Shown piece by piece: positions 1 to 10,700 of a stretch of DNA of 64,000 nucleotides (positions within the stretch are counted from its first letter, which is position 1; each line of letters begins with the position of its first letter). A program made the translations under genes and the position numbers. The notes below the pieces were generated by a model. That model was not told where the DNA came from. It worked only from the letters and a program-made list of their open reading frames with translations, and did no database searches. Origin of the DNA: Marisa cornuarietis (Eukaryota; Mollusca; Gastropoda; Architaenioglossa; Ampullariidae). The stretch covers positions 3,084,001 through 3,148,000 of the forward strand of contig SMMW01000619.1 in NCBI GenBank assembly GCA_004794655.1, written 5' to 3'.

Positions 1-1524
1 GGTAGAGTCACACTGCAGGTCAATCAATTCCAGCTGTAGAGCATCCGGCACCTTTTCAAAGTCAGTTGTAAACGGGGATGACAAGACATCAAACTCAGCA
101 GCAAGTTTCTGGAAGTCCGCAAAACGACGAGCAAATTCATTGTCTAGTGTAGATATCATATTGGTGTATTTCTCAGTTGACATCATCTGGGGTGCCATAG
201 TCGCCAGTGTTGGAAAGTGTGTTGTGATATTCTGACTGAGCTGGCGAGAAAACAGTTTTAGCTTCATTCTGAATGCCTTCACTGTTGAGTACATTTCGTG
301 AGCAAAAGTGCCCTTCCCTTGAAGTCTGGTGTTCAATTCATTCATATGTTCAAAGAGATCAACTGCAAACGCCAGATCTGATAGCCATTCGGATTCTCGG
401 AGTTGAGGATATTCTGTATCTTTCCCTTTGATCTCCAAAAAGAGTAAAATTTCCGTTTTCAGGCCCCAGACACGTCTCAGAACTTTCCCCAAATTCAACC
501 AGCGTACACCGGTATGATACAAAACATCGCTGTGATCCGAGCCGCAATCTTCCAGAAGTGTGATAAACTGTCTGTGATTTAGACCTCTCGCCCTGATGAA
601 ATTAACAATTTTCACAACTGGATCCACAACATGTTTCATGTCAAGCACACTTTTACATAGCGCTTCCTGGTGTATTATGCAATGTAGAAATATCAGCTCC
701 CTGGTGCAATCGACCTCTGCAACGCGGTCACCCAATCTCTTCAGTAGACCAACTTTCTTTCCTGTCAAAGATGGACAACCATCCGTAGTAATACTGGCCA
801 TTTTCTGCCATGGTAATTGCATTGTATGCATGGCATTTTCCACACATCTAAAAATATCTTCTCCGGTAGTAGTGTCTTTCATTGATTTCATTGACAGCAA
901 TTCTTCTGTGATTTCAAAGTTTTCTGAAATGCCTCGTACAAAGATGAGCAACTGTGCAGTGTCATCGATGTCAGTGCTTTCATCCAATGCCAAGGAAAAC
1001 AGCTGAAATGAAGGTACACGCCTTTTCAGTTGTGATGTCAGGTCTTCACCAATGGCTTCAATGCGGCGAACCACAGTTCTTCTCGACAAACTGACTTCTT
1101 CAAACTTCTTTCTTTGTTCTGGACAAACTTGATCAGCTACATCGAGCATGCACTTTTTGACAAATTCACCATCACTGAACGATTTGCTGTGCTTGGCAAT
1201 GTTGTATGCAACCACAAAGCTGGCATGAGTAGCAGCTTTCTGGGCTACTCTGGTTTTTACGAATACATTCTGCTGCTTTACAAGTTTTCTGTCCAGTTCT
1301 GTTGCTCTTGTTTGCCGTTCCGCTGCTGATAAAGTAGTGCCATAGCCTGCATGTTTCGTCGCATAATGGCGGCTAACGTTGTACTCTTTCATCACGGCAA
1401 CACTTTCACTGCACAACAAACATACTGCTTTCTTGCCGACTTCTGTGAAAAAGTACTTAGGCATCCAATCTTTGTTAAATGCGCGACACTCGCTGTCAAC
1501 TTTACGTTTCTTGGCAAAATCCAT
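1..1524 (-). CDS. hAT-family transposase (GTF2IRD2/ZBED-like), 3' end outside the window
   Basis: An uninterrupted minus-strand frame of 508 codons starts at the ATG at 1524 and is still open at the left edge. Residues 35-58 form a BED-type zinc finger (C35, C38, H53, H58). The frame then carries hAT landmarks: LALDEST with candidate catalytic D181, TTDGCP with D248, and the CxxH motif LHCIIHQE (C282, H285). The third catalytic residue and the hAT dimerisation region would lie further left, outside the window. Proteins of this type are often annotated as general transcription factor II-I repeat domain-containing protein 2-like, but they are domesticated or live hAT transposases that cut and paste their own element. 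No stop or frameshift occurs in 1.5 kb, which suggests recent activity. The matching terminal repeat lies 290 bp upstream of the ATG. Family assignment is confident; activity is inference. Confidence 0.9.
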   Translation of the reverse strand, partial: MDFAKKRKVDSECRAFNKDWMPKYFFTEVGKKAVCLLCSESVAVMKEYNVSRHYATKHAGYGTTLSAAERQTRATELDRKLVKQQNVFVKTRVAQKAATHASFVVAYNIAKHSKSFSDGEFVKKCMLDVADQVCPEQRKKFEEVSLSRRTVVRRIEAIGEDLTSQLKRRVPSFQLFSLALDESTDIDDTAQLLIFVRGISENFEITEELLSMKSMKDTTTGEDIFRCVENAMHTMQLPWQKMASITTDGCPSLTGKKVGLLKRLGDRVAEVDCTRELIFLHCIIHQEALCKSVLDMKHVVDPVVKIVNFIRARGLNHRQFITLLEDCGSDHSDVLYHTGVRWLNLGKVLRRVWGLKTEILLFLEIKGKDTEYPQLRESEWLSDLAFAVDLFEHMNELNTRLQGKGTFAHEMYSTVKAFRMKLKLFSRQLSQNITTHFPTLATMAPQMMSTEKYTNMISTLDNEFARRFADFQKLAAEFDVLSSPFTTDFEKVPDALQLELIDLQCDST

Positions 1525-1828
1525 GGTACAAATGTAGAGGGCCGGTAGTCCAGCGTTGTTGCTAGTTTTGGCGGGATCTGCTGGGGCATGGCGAGAGAGG
1601 TCAAATAGCGGTTATTGGGTAGGTTAAAACGGCGTATTGCCTCGACCGTATCGGAGCATCACAAAGTTGACCCAATCAAAGATGAAAGGAGAGGACTGAG
1701 TCGGCGAAGGAGACAGCCCCCACAGCCGCGGGCCATATTATCATGTACGACCAGAAACAGTCTGCGGGCCAGTCAAAATCCCGTCGCGGGCCGGATCCGG
1801 CCCGCGGGCCGTATGTTGCCCACCCCTG
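1..1828 (-). mobile_element. hAT DNA transposon, 5' part with terminal inverted repeat
   Basis: Read on the minus strand, the element begins at 1828 with CAGGGGTGGGCAAC, the classic hAT terminal sequence. A GC-rich subterminal region follows at about 1725-1814, built from repeated GGCCCGCGG/GGCCCGC words and the palindrome GGCCGGATCCGGCC, and then the transposase frame. The 8 bp just outside the terminus (1829-1836, GTCTAGAT) match the nTCTAGAn preference of several hAT target-site duplications. The second copy cannot be checked because the other end is outside the window. A leader of about 290 bp (1525-1814) separates the terminus from the start codon. Confidence 0.85.
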
Positions 1829-1910
1829 GTCTAGATGGTGAATAGTAGAAACATTATTTCAGCTGGTTTCTGTTGCTAGCTTCTATGAGGTCGCATTTGA
1901 CCCTAAACTT

Positions 1911-2115
1911 ACCCAGCAGATTGGAGAAGAAAGTAAGGAAATACGCAGCTGGAATGATACTTACCCAGCAGATTGGAGAAGAAAGTAAGGAAATACGCAG
2001 CTGGAATGATACTTACCAAGCAGATTGGAGAAGAAAGTAAGGAAATACGCAGTTGGAATGATACTTACCAAGCAGATTGGAGAAGAAAGTAATGAAGTAG
2101 ACAATTGGAATGATC
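1911..2115. repeat. 52-bp tandem repeat, about four copies
   Basis: The word ACC(C/A)AGCAGATTGG recurs at 1911, 1963, 2015 and 2067, giving an exact 52-bp period with only a few substitutions between copies. The last copy decays near 2090-2115. It lies just outside the hAT element and has no open frame across it. Confidence 0.9.
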
Positions 2116-2663
2116 ATCACGCGATTCCTGTCGATGTACATCAGACCACAATATCAGGTCTTGTGATAGAAATGTGTGTCTGACAAGTTTATATAGTGCA
2201 TTCACTGTAACTGGGAACTGGACCATATGTTACATTTGAAACTCTTACTCCAAACATGCAAACGACAGTGTGCAAACATCTAGTCCATGTTTTCCACTGG
2301 CTTTCTATAAAGGGTCCAAGAGAATATAAACTCACTCAGCTTTTCAGACTTTGTACCTATTTACTTATCTGACCAACTAACACACTGGGGCGATCGGCCA
2401 AGGTCGAAAAAAGAAGAAAAAAGTCATGAACAGATTTTGGTGGTTCTGTATAATTTCATACTTTATATTGATTATTAATTATAAATTATCAAATTTAATT
2501 ATGTTTAAAGCTTGTAAATCACAGAAAATTATCAATCTCTTATCATTTGCTTGTTACAAGAGGATGAACGTTTATGACATTTCAAATTACACAAAAGTTT
2601 GTTATTTCTACATTTGCAGCGATTTATTGCGCACTTAGTAGTGCAGATGCATCGAGTGTAGCC

Positions 2664-2934
2664 CTGGAGCCAGTTGCACAACACGTTTCTAAACCTCAAA
2701 ACTGTCCTAAAGAAGCAAAATCTCTTCTTAGCCATTTTGATGCATTTCAGAAAAACATACAAAAAATTGTACTGACAGGACGGAAAGTCAGACTTTAACA
2801 ACTTTATCTTACTTAAAGCAGTTTTAGTTTTAAAAATTCTAAAATTGTGGTGTGCACTTTAAACTAATTATCTAAATAGAGTTGAGGCCTAAAAGTGTTT
2901 AAAATTAGAAATGTGTTGTGCAACGGGCCCCTGG
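2664..2934. mobile_element. Candidate MITE with about 28-bp inverted ends
   Basis: The left end at 2664-2692 contains GTTGCACAACACGTTTCTAA. Its reverse complement with one substitution occurs at 2905-2924 (TTAGAAATGTGTTGTGCAAC), and the similarity continues outward to 2934. The 270-bp AT-rich interior has no convincing coding frame. No clear target-site duplication was found, so the exact termini are uncertain. Confidence 0.6.
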
Positions 2935-3140
2935 CCGCCTGTCAATGATTGGGAAGACGCGGCGGTTTGTAGTGACTTTTCTTCTGTGCCCATGGATTTC
3001 AGTGTAAGCAGTTCCTCGTGCAAAATGGAAAACTTACTTCTGGAATACCGTTGCTTGAGAACACCATGTTTTGATTCTAGCTTGTAGAAAGCGCCCACAC
3101 AACGTGTCTGGCTGTTGTGGCTACATTACTAATCTTATCA

Positions 3141-3362
3141 TATAGCATATTTGAAAGAGGAGTGGAAGATTGCTACATCTCCACATTACACACCTGCACA
3201 CAGAGCACATTTTGTCGTGTGCATGGAGATAGTGAACGAAGTAAAAGTTAACCAGCTTGTGACTCTTCCAGTAAGCAAGGATGTGAGCTGCTGACAAGAT
3301 GTGATATGCATTTGATATTATATATATACTGGTGTGTGTATGTGCGTCTTTGTGTGTGTGTG
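3141..3362 (-). repeat. Dispersed repeat, copy 1 (inverted relative to 7349-7566)
   Basis: The reverse complement of this stretch aligns along its whole length with 7349-7566. Shared words include TCAGCAGCTCACATCCTTGC, GCTGGTTAAC and AATCTTCCACTCCT. Short open frames exist in both copies, but they keep frame poorly and contain CA/TG tracts, so I read this as a noncoding interspersed repeat. Confidence 0.75.
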
Positions 3363-3432
3363 GCGTGACACACATATGCGGACTTTAAATTCACTGGAAA
3401 GCTGTATTTCTAATGCTATCGTCACAAACAGT

Positions 3433-3433
<1 letters not shown>

Positions 3434-3494
<61 letters not shown>
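3434..3494. repeat. (AAT)n microsatellite
   Basis: About 20 uninterrupted AAT units. Confidence 0.97.
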
Positions 3495-3496
<2 letters not shown>

Positions 3497-4178
3497 AAAA
3501 TTATGTTTTAAGTATATGTTTCAATGACTGTTCGCTGCTGGTGGTGTATTGATGCTTACATGTTTACCAAAAGTTTTTGTTTTAATTTTAGGAATGGAAA
3601 TGATGCGAGTATTTGCAGAAATATGGAGATGCCTACTTGGACTGTAGTGTACGTGTTAGTAGGTCAGAAAGGTAAACAGGTACAGAGCCTGTAAAGTGAA
3701 GTGAGTTTACATTCTATCCACCCATGGACAGGAAGCCAGTGGGGAAAAAATGGACGGGATGTTTTGCATGTTTGGAGTATGAATGTAGCATATATGGTCC
3801 ATTTCTCGGTAATAGTGAATGTACTATTTAAACTTGTTAGACTGATTTCTATCACAGGACCTGAAATTTTGGTTCGTTGTACTAGGTCAGGAATCTCGTG
3901 ATGATGAGCCCAAATATGTATCTTTTTGAATTGTGAAAACGATTTGGTCTCACTCTGCTCTATTAAATCTTATCTGTAAGGAATAAAACCAAAGCTAAGT
4001 AAAATAAATAAATAAATAAAACCTGTGACACTGTTCCGTATCTTCTATGACTTTGATAAACAAACACATGAAGTTAGACAGATTCACGCCCTCAGGAAAG
4101 TGTGTATTAAAGCTACACAGTTGTATCTACCGACTTGCGCTTGACAACGAGAAGACAAAGCCAACTCTTTTATTTCAG

Positions 4179-4633
4179 CACGGACCTTCATCTACTGGAT
4201 GAGTGTCTCTCATTCGTTGACTCTTTGCGCTATCATAGGAGCGACCAATTGTAACCAATCCTACAAACGTTAGGTTTTCACTTCCGTTTCCGATTTCAAA
4301 ATGGCGGGTTTTCCTAACGTCGAAGTGATTTTAGAAGTAATTAAGCTTTTCCGTCATAAGAACCTTGTTAAAGTAGACTGATTGCAAAATTAACAGTAGT
4401 AGTTTCTGTAAAATGTATTTTGGTTGTTTATAGAAAACGCATGTGGGTTTATCGTCAGTTTTATCATATAAAAACATCGTCACAACAGACGCTATTGACT
4501 TGCTCTACCACTAACAATTTTTTTAAAAAGCATTGTTTTTTTATTTTTCGGACACAATTATATAGATTATTCTGTTACCAAAAGCCTATACTTTAAGAAT
4601 TAATTTAATAAATGCCACATATGAAGGTCCGTG
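4179..4633. mobile_element. MITE-like element with 13-bp TIR and 7-bp target duplication
   Basis: The left terminus CACGGACCTTCAT (4179-4191) is matched exactly by its reverse complement ATGAAGGTCCGTG at 4621-4633. Immediately outside, the same 7 bp ATTTCAG occur on both sides (4172-4178 and 4634-4640). Perfect inverted ends plus flanking direct repeats are the signature of a cut-and-paste insertion. The 455-bp interior is AT-rich and noncoding. The superfamily is not assigned, because a 7-bp duplication with CACGG ends is not diagnostic to me. Confidence 0.8.
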
Positions 4634-4798
4634 ATTTCAGGGCAGGAGCAGGTAACTGACTTAACGAGTCACGTGCTGACGTTAACCAGCTCAGCTTCCG
4701 GCCCAACGTTGGCGTCTTGGTACACAATGTCACCCGTGACAAGATCGAGGTCCCTGCCTACACTGTCGTCGTCAGCCTTGAACTTCACTGGGTGTTGA

Positions 4799-5542
4799 TC
4801 AGCGACACCCAAACAGTTTGCCTGGAAGTTGCTGGGGAACAGCTTTCCTATAGGGGGTAACGCGACGCCATAACAAAAATGGCTTACCTGTAGGCGGAGC
4901 TATGCAAATTAGTGACGTCAATATTACGTCACTCATCTTCTGCTCTCTCTCTCTCTCCTCGCTAAACTCCCCTGATATCGTCTGCTTCATCTTCTTCGAA
5001 TCCTTCCTCCAATTATTCCAAGAAATAATATCCAGAAATGAACAAAATTTTTCACATAGTTTTTTCCAGTCAGAAACAGTCCTACTTGAAAAACCGTACT
5101 CACGAGTAATCTCTCCAGAAGACGTCAAACTCAAAATCTCATATGTAAGCACAAAAATGTCTTCCATTGACAAACGAGAACCTGTAAACCATGATCCGTC
5201 TCTAATAGACAAGCTCCCCCTAGCACACCTCTTCTTGTTATAAACTCTCATACAGCGCCATCGATATTTATCTCCTCTCGAAATCTTCTCCACTCCCATC
5301 TCCTCACCACAACTTCTACATGTATTACTCTTCTTAATCAATCCACATTCACGTAAAAACTCAAAAAACAAATCAAAGTCTTCGACTAAACTCAACACAT
5401 TAAACAACCTTGTCACTTCTGCATCCATTCTAAACTTCTTTCTGCTGTACTTTCCAGAATCTGCACCTCTCAACTTTTCCTTGAAATTCAAAATTGCACC
5501 ACAAATTTTCCCCAAATTTCCATGCACACTCGCCATCTTCAA
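4799..5542 (-). pseudogene. Merlin-type (IS1016/ISXO2-like) transposase, N-terminal part
   Basis: This 247-codon frame starts at the ATG at 5542. Around residues 75-120 it has a zinc-ribbon-like CRSCGEEMG ... RWRCMR ... KKRCA followed by SLSIRDGSWFTGSRLS, and then an HTH-like EYGFSSRTVSDWKKLCEKFC. That order (zinc ribbon, R-x-GS-x-F, SRTVxDW helix-turn-helix) is typical of eukaryotic Merlin transposases. The DDE catalytic domain that should follow is absent: after residue 180 the frame becomes low-complexity (EEREREQ) and stops. It may be a truncated copy, or the catalytic part may sit in a separate or lost exon. No inverted termini were identified. Confidence 0.65.
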
Positions 5543-5610
5543 TCCTCTCGACTTTCTATCGTCTGCTCACATAAAAAAGTCAACAAACTTTTCCGCACCA
5601 AATATCACAT

Positions 5611-5656
5611 GACTAAAACCAGCCAATAATTTAACGACTAAAACCAGCCAATAATT
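5611..5656. repeat. 25-bp direct duplication
   Basis: GACTAAAACCAGCCAATAAT occurs at 5611 and again at 5636. It lies between the Merlin fragment and the telomere-like tract. Confidence 0.8.
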
Positions 5657-5712
5657 GAACACAACTCCATAACGTCACTCGCCCAGTCCTCAACAATTGT
5701 CCTCTACAATAT

Positions 5713-5766
5713 AACCTAACCCTAACCTTAACCCTACCCCTAACCCACACCCATAACCCTAACCCC
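5713..5766. repeat. Degenerate interstitial telomere-like (CCCTAA)n tract
   Basis: About 54 bp made of CCTAACCCTAACC, ACCCTACCCCTAACCC and ATAACCCTAACCCC variants of the animal telomere repeat (TTAGGG on the minus strand). The degeneracy and short length indicate an old interstitial tract, not a chromosome end. Confidence 0.75.
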
Positions 5767-7348
5767 ACTTCATAAATCACACACAACACTAACCAATCCC
5801 CAACCTCACACCCCTCTCAAATATCGATCGTACCCGGTCTCCCCTCCGACAAAATAGCATAGCCCGCCGTGACCTAGTCAAACCCCCAAGTTCTGCCGTT
5901 GCTTGTAGACAAAAAGAAGCAGCAGATGGAAAGCGAAAGGAATTTTAAAGTGAAGTTGGAGAGCAGTATGTTGACAGACGACTAAATCTGGCTGACTGGA
6001 TCTCGTGCTTGGAAAAACGAAGACAAAAAAAAAAAAAGTAATAAAAAAAATCTTAAAACTTTACGTGCTGCATAATTTTCTGACACTTTTAAACTGAAAT
6101 GTTTTCATGCAAAATATACTTTATTGGTATCGACGTTGAAATCGAAAAAAAATTCAGATGAAGGGTTTTCCGACAATTGAAATTAATTTCAGATGAAGGG
6201 TGCTAGGATTTTGAAACTGATAGGATCTCCGACGAAGTATATGTTTTAACACTGACTTTATAACTGACGTTGTTTCAGATGAAGACTGTTCAAACATTAA
6301 GGCAGAACTGGAGATGTTGAAGCTGCAGCTTAACCTGCTCACTGCTCGAAACCAAGCGTTCACGAAACAAAATGCTAACCTTTCGGCACGAAATGCAGGT
6401 GACCTGTGGAGGCACAACAACTGTCATGCTGACTCAAGTCAAGGGACAGATCTTTTTCTGAAGTGGGTGTTGGGTGGTTTGGGTACTGATGGTTCTTGAG
6501 TACTCTTTGCAGGCAGCAGTAGCAGCTGTGGCAGTATTAGCAACACATTTTTTGTTGTTGTGTTTTTATTTTGCTCTCATCGACAGTACTCTCATCGCCA
6601 TTGACCACCAGGGACGCATACATTTGCCACCTTCATTTCCTGCTGTGTTTCTCTCCATTTTTTTCTTGTTTCTGTCCTCTCCTTCCTTATTCTTTTCCTA
6701 TCCTTCCTTATTGCTTCCACGTTCTTCCTTGTTCATTTCATATTCTTCCTTATTCATTTCACATTCTTCCTTCTTCTGATTATTATTATTATTATTCTTA
6801 CAGCTTAGGGACTTTCCATCTCTTCATTTTTTGCATCGCTGCAGTGCACAACATACAATCTTTAAATGTATTAAGATTTGGCTGCAATGTTCTTTTAAAT
6901 ATTCTATAATGGTCATGAACTGTTTACATATCTATTATCAGTAGTTCTATATATTCCCTGCAGATCGTATGTTTGCTTACTTTATTCTACCCCAGATGAA
7001 TTCTCCTTTATTTTACGGTTACAATCCTCTGTTCCTCTAACCTATTTTTAGTTCTACTTCTCCATAGGTCCAGTTTACTGATGCTAAAGGAACTATATCT
7101 ATTAGATCTTGGTAAGGCTGTACAAGACCTACTGAATCAAGTAGTCTGGAGATCTTTCCATTGCAAAAACTTTCGGTAAACATGTTTCCAGATCAAGCAT
7201 CATACTGCCAGCAGCCAATATAGTCATTAAAACATAGACTTCGATCATACATTTTTATTATTATTATTAATATAAATGTTTGCAATGATACCATCTGAAA
7301 CACAGTTTTACAGTCACTTTAAGGTGTGCATATATGTGTGTCTACTTC
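5767..7348. other. No gene seen; AT-rich, low-complexity pyrimidine tracts
   Basis: Two tandem-like pyrimidine blocks occur near 6650-6775 (TTCCTTATTCATTTC variants) and an ATT tract follows at 6778-6797. Short open frames are uninterrupted only across these low-complexity blocks, and no splice-compatible coding segment was recognised. Confidence 0.6.
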
Positions 7349-7566
7349 ACACACACAAACACATAGAAGTGCATACACCAGTATATACAATATATACACA
7401 TCACATCTTGGTCAGCAGCTCACATCCTTGCTTGCTGAAAAAGTTACAGGCTGGTTAACATTTACTTCATCCATTATATCCATGCACATGAAAAAATGTG
7501 CTCCTGTGTGCAGGTGTGTACTGTGGAAACATAGAAATCTTCCACTCCTTTTTTAAATATGCTATA
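7349..7566 (+). repeat. Dispersed repeat, copy 2 (inverted relative to 3141-3362)
   Basis: This is the plus-orientation partner of the 3141-3362 repeat and shares words such as GCAGGTGTGTA and AATCTTCCACTCCT. It ends about 180 bp downstream of the RFT1 stop codon. Confidence 0.75.
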
Positions 7567-7729
7567 TACTTGAAAATATATATGTACACTGAAGGTAATG
7601 CATGCAACACATTGGCAAAATACACCCCTGCCCACACAAACACACTCTCCCCCCCTCTCTCTCTCACACACACACATACACAGCCCATCTAGGAACTCAC
7701 ACAGGTATAGGACATTTGTGACTAAAACA

Positions 7730-7735
7730 TTTATT
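7730..7735 (-). terminator. Polyadenylation signal candidate for RFT1
   Basis: The minus strand reads AATAAA 13 nt after the RFT1 stop codon. It would give a very short 3' UTR, so a more distal signal may be used instead. Confidence 0.4.
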
Positions 7736-7747
7736 CAAAACACACTG

Positions 7748-10700
7748 TCAGCTCTCTTTGCTGTGTTTTCTTTTAAAGATTTGGTCTGTGACCAGCTTCA
7801 CCATTGCACGCTCAGTCAAAAACACTGCAGCTGCCACCACCAACAGACAGACTCCAGACAGGCTGACATGAGACAGCTTCCCCAAGTAGCCATCTGTGTA
7901 GCAGCAATAATTCTGTGGCAGAAAAATATAAACATTATTATTTTAACTAAGCTGTATTTATGACTTCTGATCCTTAAAATAAAAAGTGTATTCTCCCAAC
8001 TATCCCAACTTTTCAACACAAAACCAGGCTGCACGTACACTCTCAATAGTGTGTACGCTCTCAATATTAAAATCTTAGTTGGGCTGTTTTAAAGAACTTG
8101 AAGTAAACTTCCTTCATCTAATATTACTATTTTAACTGTTCTTCAACATGAGCATCACAGGCTTGATGTTCATAACTTCTGGTCTTTGTCCGACGTGTTG
8201 ACTAGTTTGTTTTATGCAAAATTGCTCGATACCGACGGGAATAGATGACCTTGAGCAGAGAGAGACAAATATCATGTTTGCTAGCTCGGGTGTATTTTTT
8301 GCCAGTTTTAGATTTGTTTTTCACAGAAGACATAATCTCTGTAAGAACTTTTTTAATTTTTGTTTTCTGTTTTTATCTTTTGCCCTTTGAGATCAGTGAC
8401 TTGCAACAAGCTCCACGATAACAGTAAATCTTGATTTGGAGGAGAAACACATTTTATATGGAATTTCGTTTTTAATTTTTTGAAATTATCAAATGTTCAG
8501 TTCTTACCTCTGAGACAGAAGTCAGAAGCAATGAGATGATCATGGTCACTATGACCGGCATGGAGGGCCACATGTTAGACAAGGGAGAGAACTGGCTGCC
8601 GACGAAGTATTGTCGAATGAACCAAATGCTGAAAAATTTGTTAAAACTTCTTCATAGAAAACAAGTTTACACTGCAGCAGCCCAAAGCTGCCATATATTA
8701 CTATTCTGAAAACTAATGAAGCTACTGTGTCAAAAGATTAAAGCCTCCACTATTCCCCTTCAGAAAATGAATATTTAGATTCCATGAATCCATTTAGATT
8801 CCCAAACGCTTCATTATGCAAGAAGAAACATATACCTTATAAATGCACCTTTTAATTTCTAATTCTCTTGAGGCAAGAGGCATTTTATCCTTTAAAACAA
8901 AATTGTGCTTACCTGTGAGATATGCGAGCCATCATGTTGAGACAGTTTGCAATGATAAAACCTACACTGCCAATCTGTTTCGTGAGATACCATGCCATTG
9001 TAAGGAACATCACAGAGAAAACCAACATTTTCTTGTTGTATCTGAACAGAGAAAGAAAAGTCATACATTTTCTTTCTGACACAGAAAAAGAAATGTGATA
9101 CAACTGACAACATGGATGCCAAAGAAAGCAGTACAGGCACCTCTCCATTTCTAGCATCAGACATGACAGGATCTACCTCTCATTTGTAACTTCACAGTCA
9201 ATTATGTTATAAATAAACACGTTTTATATACACATATATATATATATATATATATTTTGTTTTTCTTGCTACTTCCCTTGTTATAAAAAATCATCTTACA
9301 TGGTTATAATGATTGTCTAACCTGTCAACATCTTTCTTGCTCATGGTAGCAAAGACAAAGCCCTCTGTTGTACCATTGATGGCAATAACTAGCACATAAA
9401 GACAGTACAACCGAAGCAAGGTAGGTCCTGAAAACACCATATGCCTCTTTTAGAACATAAAATGGCTATATTACTACCATGTCATTATATCAGAGGGCTT
9501 TCAAGTGCTATAAAGAAATAAACAGACATAAGAAGGCAACAAAATAAGAAAAAGGGTATGTGAAAAGAATACTGGTAAAACTCAGATGTAAGAAGGCTAT
9601 AAAAAAATAGAATGAAAGAACAAATGGAAAAAATATGGAAGAAAAATCTAACCAACATATGCCAACAATATTTGATATGTTAAGTACATTAAATAATTTT
9701 TAAAAATGTAATTCTTGGACATAGGTACAGAATTAGGTACATGAATTAATTATAGGATAATAATAATCTTCTGATGCTATGGAGTAAAAGATAAGTAAGA
9801 AAGGGAAAAAAATATTCTTTTCCAAGTCCAACTAAAATTACTATACAAAGAAAGACAAATATAAGAATGAAAATGCTGGGAGATGCATACCAGATCCTGA
9901 GCTAAGATTTTCCCCTCCGTAGATGCTTAAAGCCAAATAGGCATTGGAATAGCCAAAGACAAGGATGACACAGCCAATAAGTGTGACAATCTTCATCAAT
10001 ACACCAAGCACCCTGCTGCTCATCACAATAGACTCCTGTCAAACATTGAGAACAACCATTCAACCATTGGCAAAAACTCTGCCAAACACAATTTTTAAAA
10101 TCTGTCTAAATCTAGTGTAGGTCCTTTAAAGCATTGACAAAGACTGCCAAAATAAAAGGTTATAAACTAAAAGAAAAATTCTGACTTTCAAATAAGACTT
10201 GCATAAGTTCTTTGTTGAGCGCTAGAGGGTTGGAGAGAGAGGGAAAGTGTGTGTGCGTGGGTGAGCAGGTGAATGCAATTGTTTGCCTATGTTTTTTGTA
10301 TATGTGCATGAGTTTATATGTATATAAATGTGCATGAATATTTGCACTGGTATTGCCCCACAGTATACAAGACTAGGTAATTTCCTACCTCTGTTTGCTC
10401 GTGGGCCAGTTTACCACGAACCAACATCTGGGAAAAGAAAAGATATCCATTCTCTTCAATTGGCAGAAATACAAACCGAGCCACCATAGATCCCAGATTG
10501 TTGATTACATCGTATACTCCTGTCAACAAATTATTTCCAGCAAACAGTTTGGCATGGTGTTTTGAAAAAAAAAACGATATCCATACTAGAGACTAAGACA
10601 TATGTACTGTAAATAATTTCTGAAAAGCCACCTGAGATTAAAAATGCATTAAACAAAATGTTATTTAAACCACTATGATAAAGAGGAACATATTGACAAA

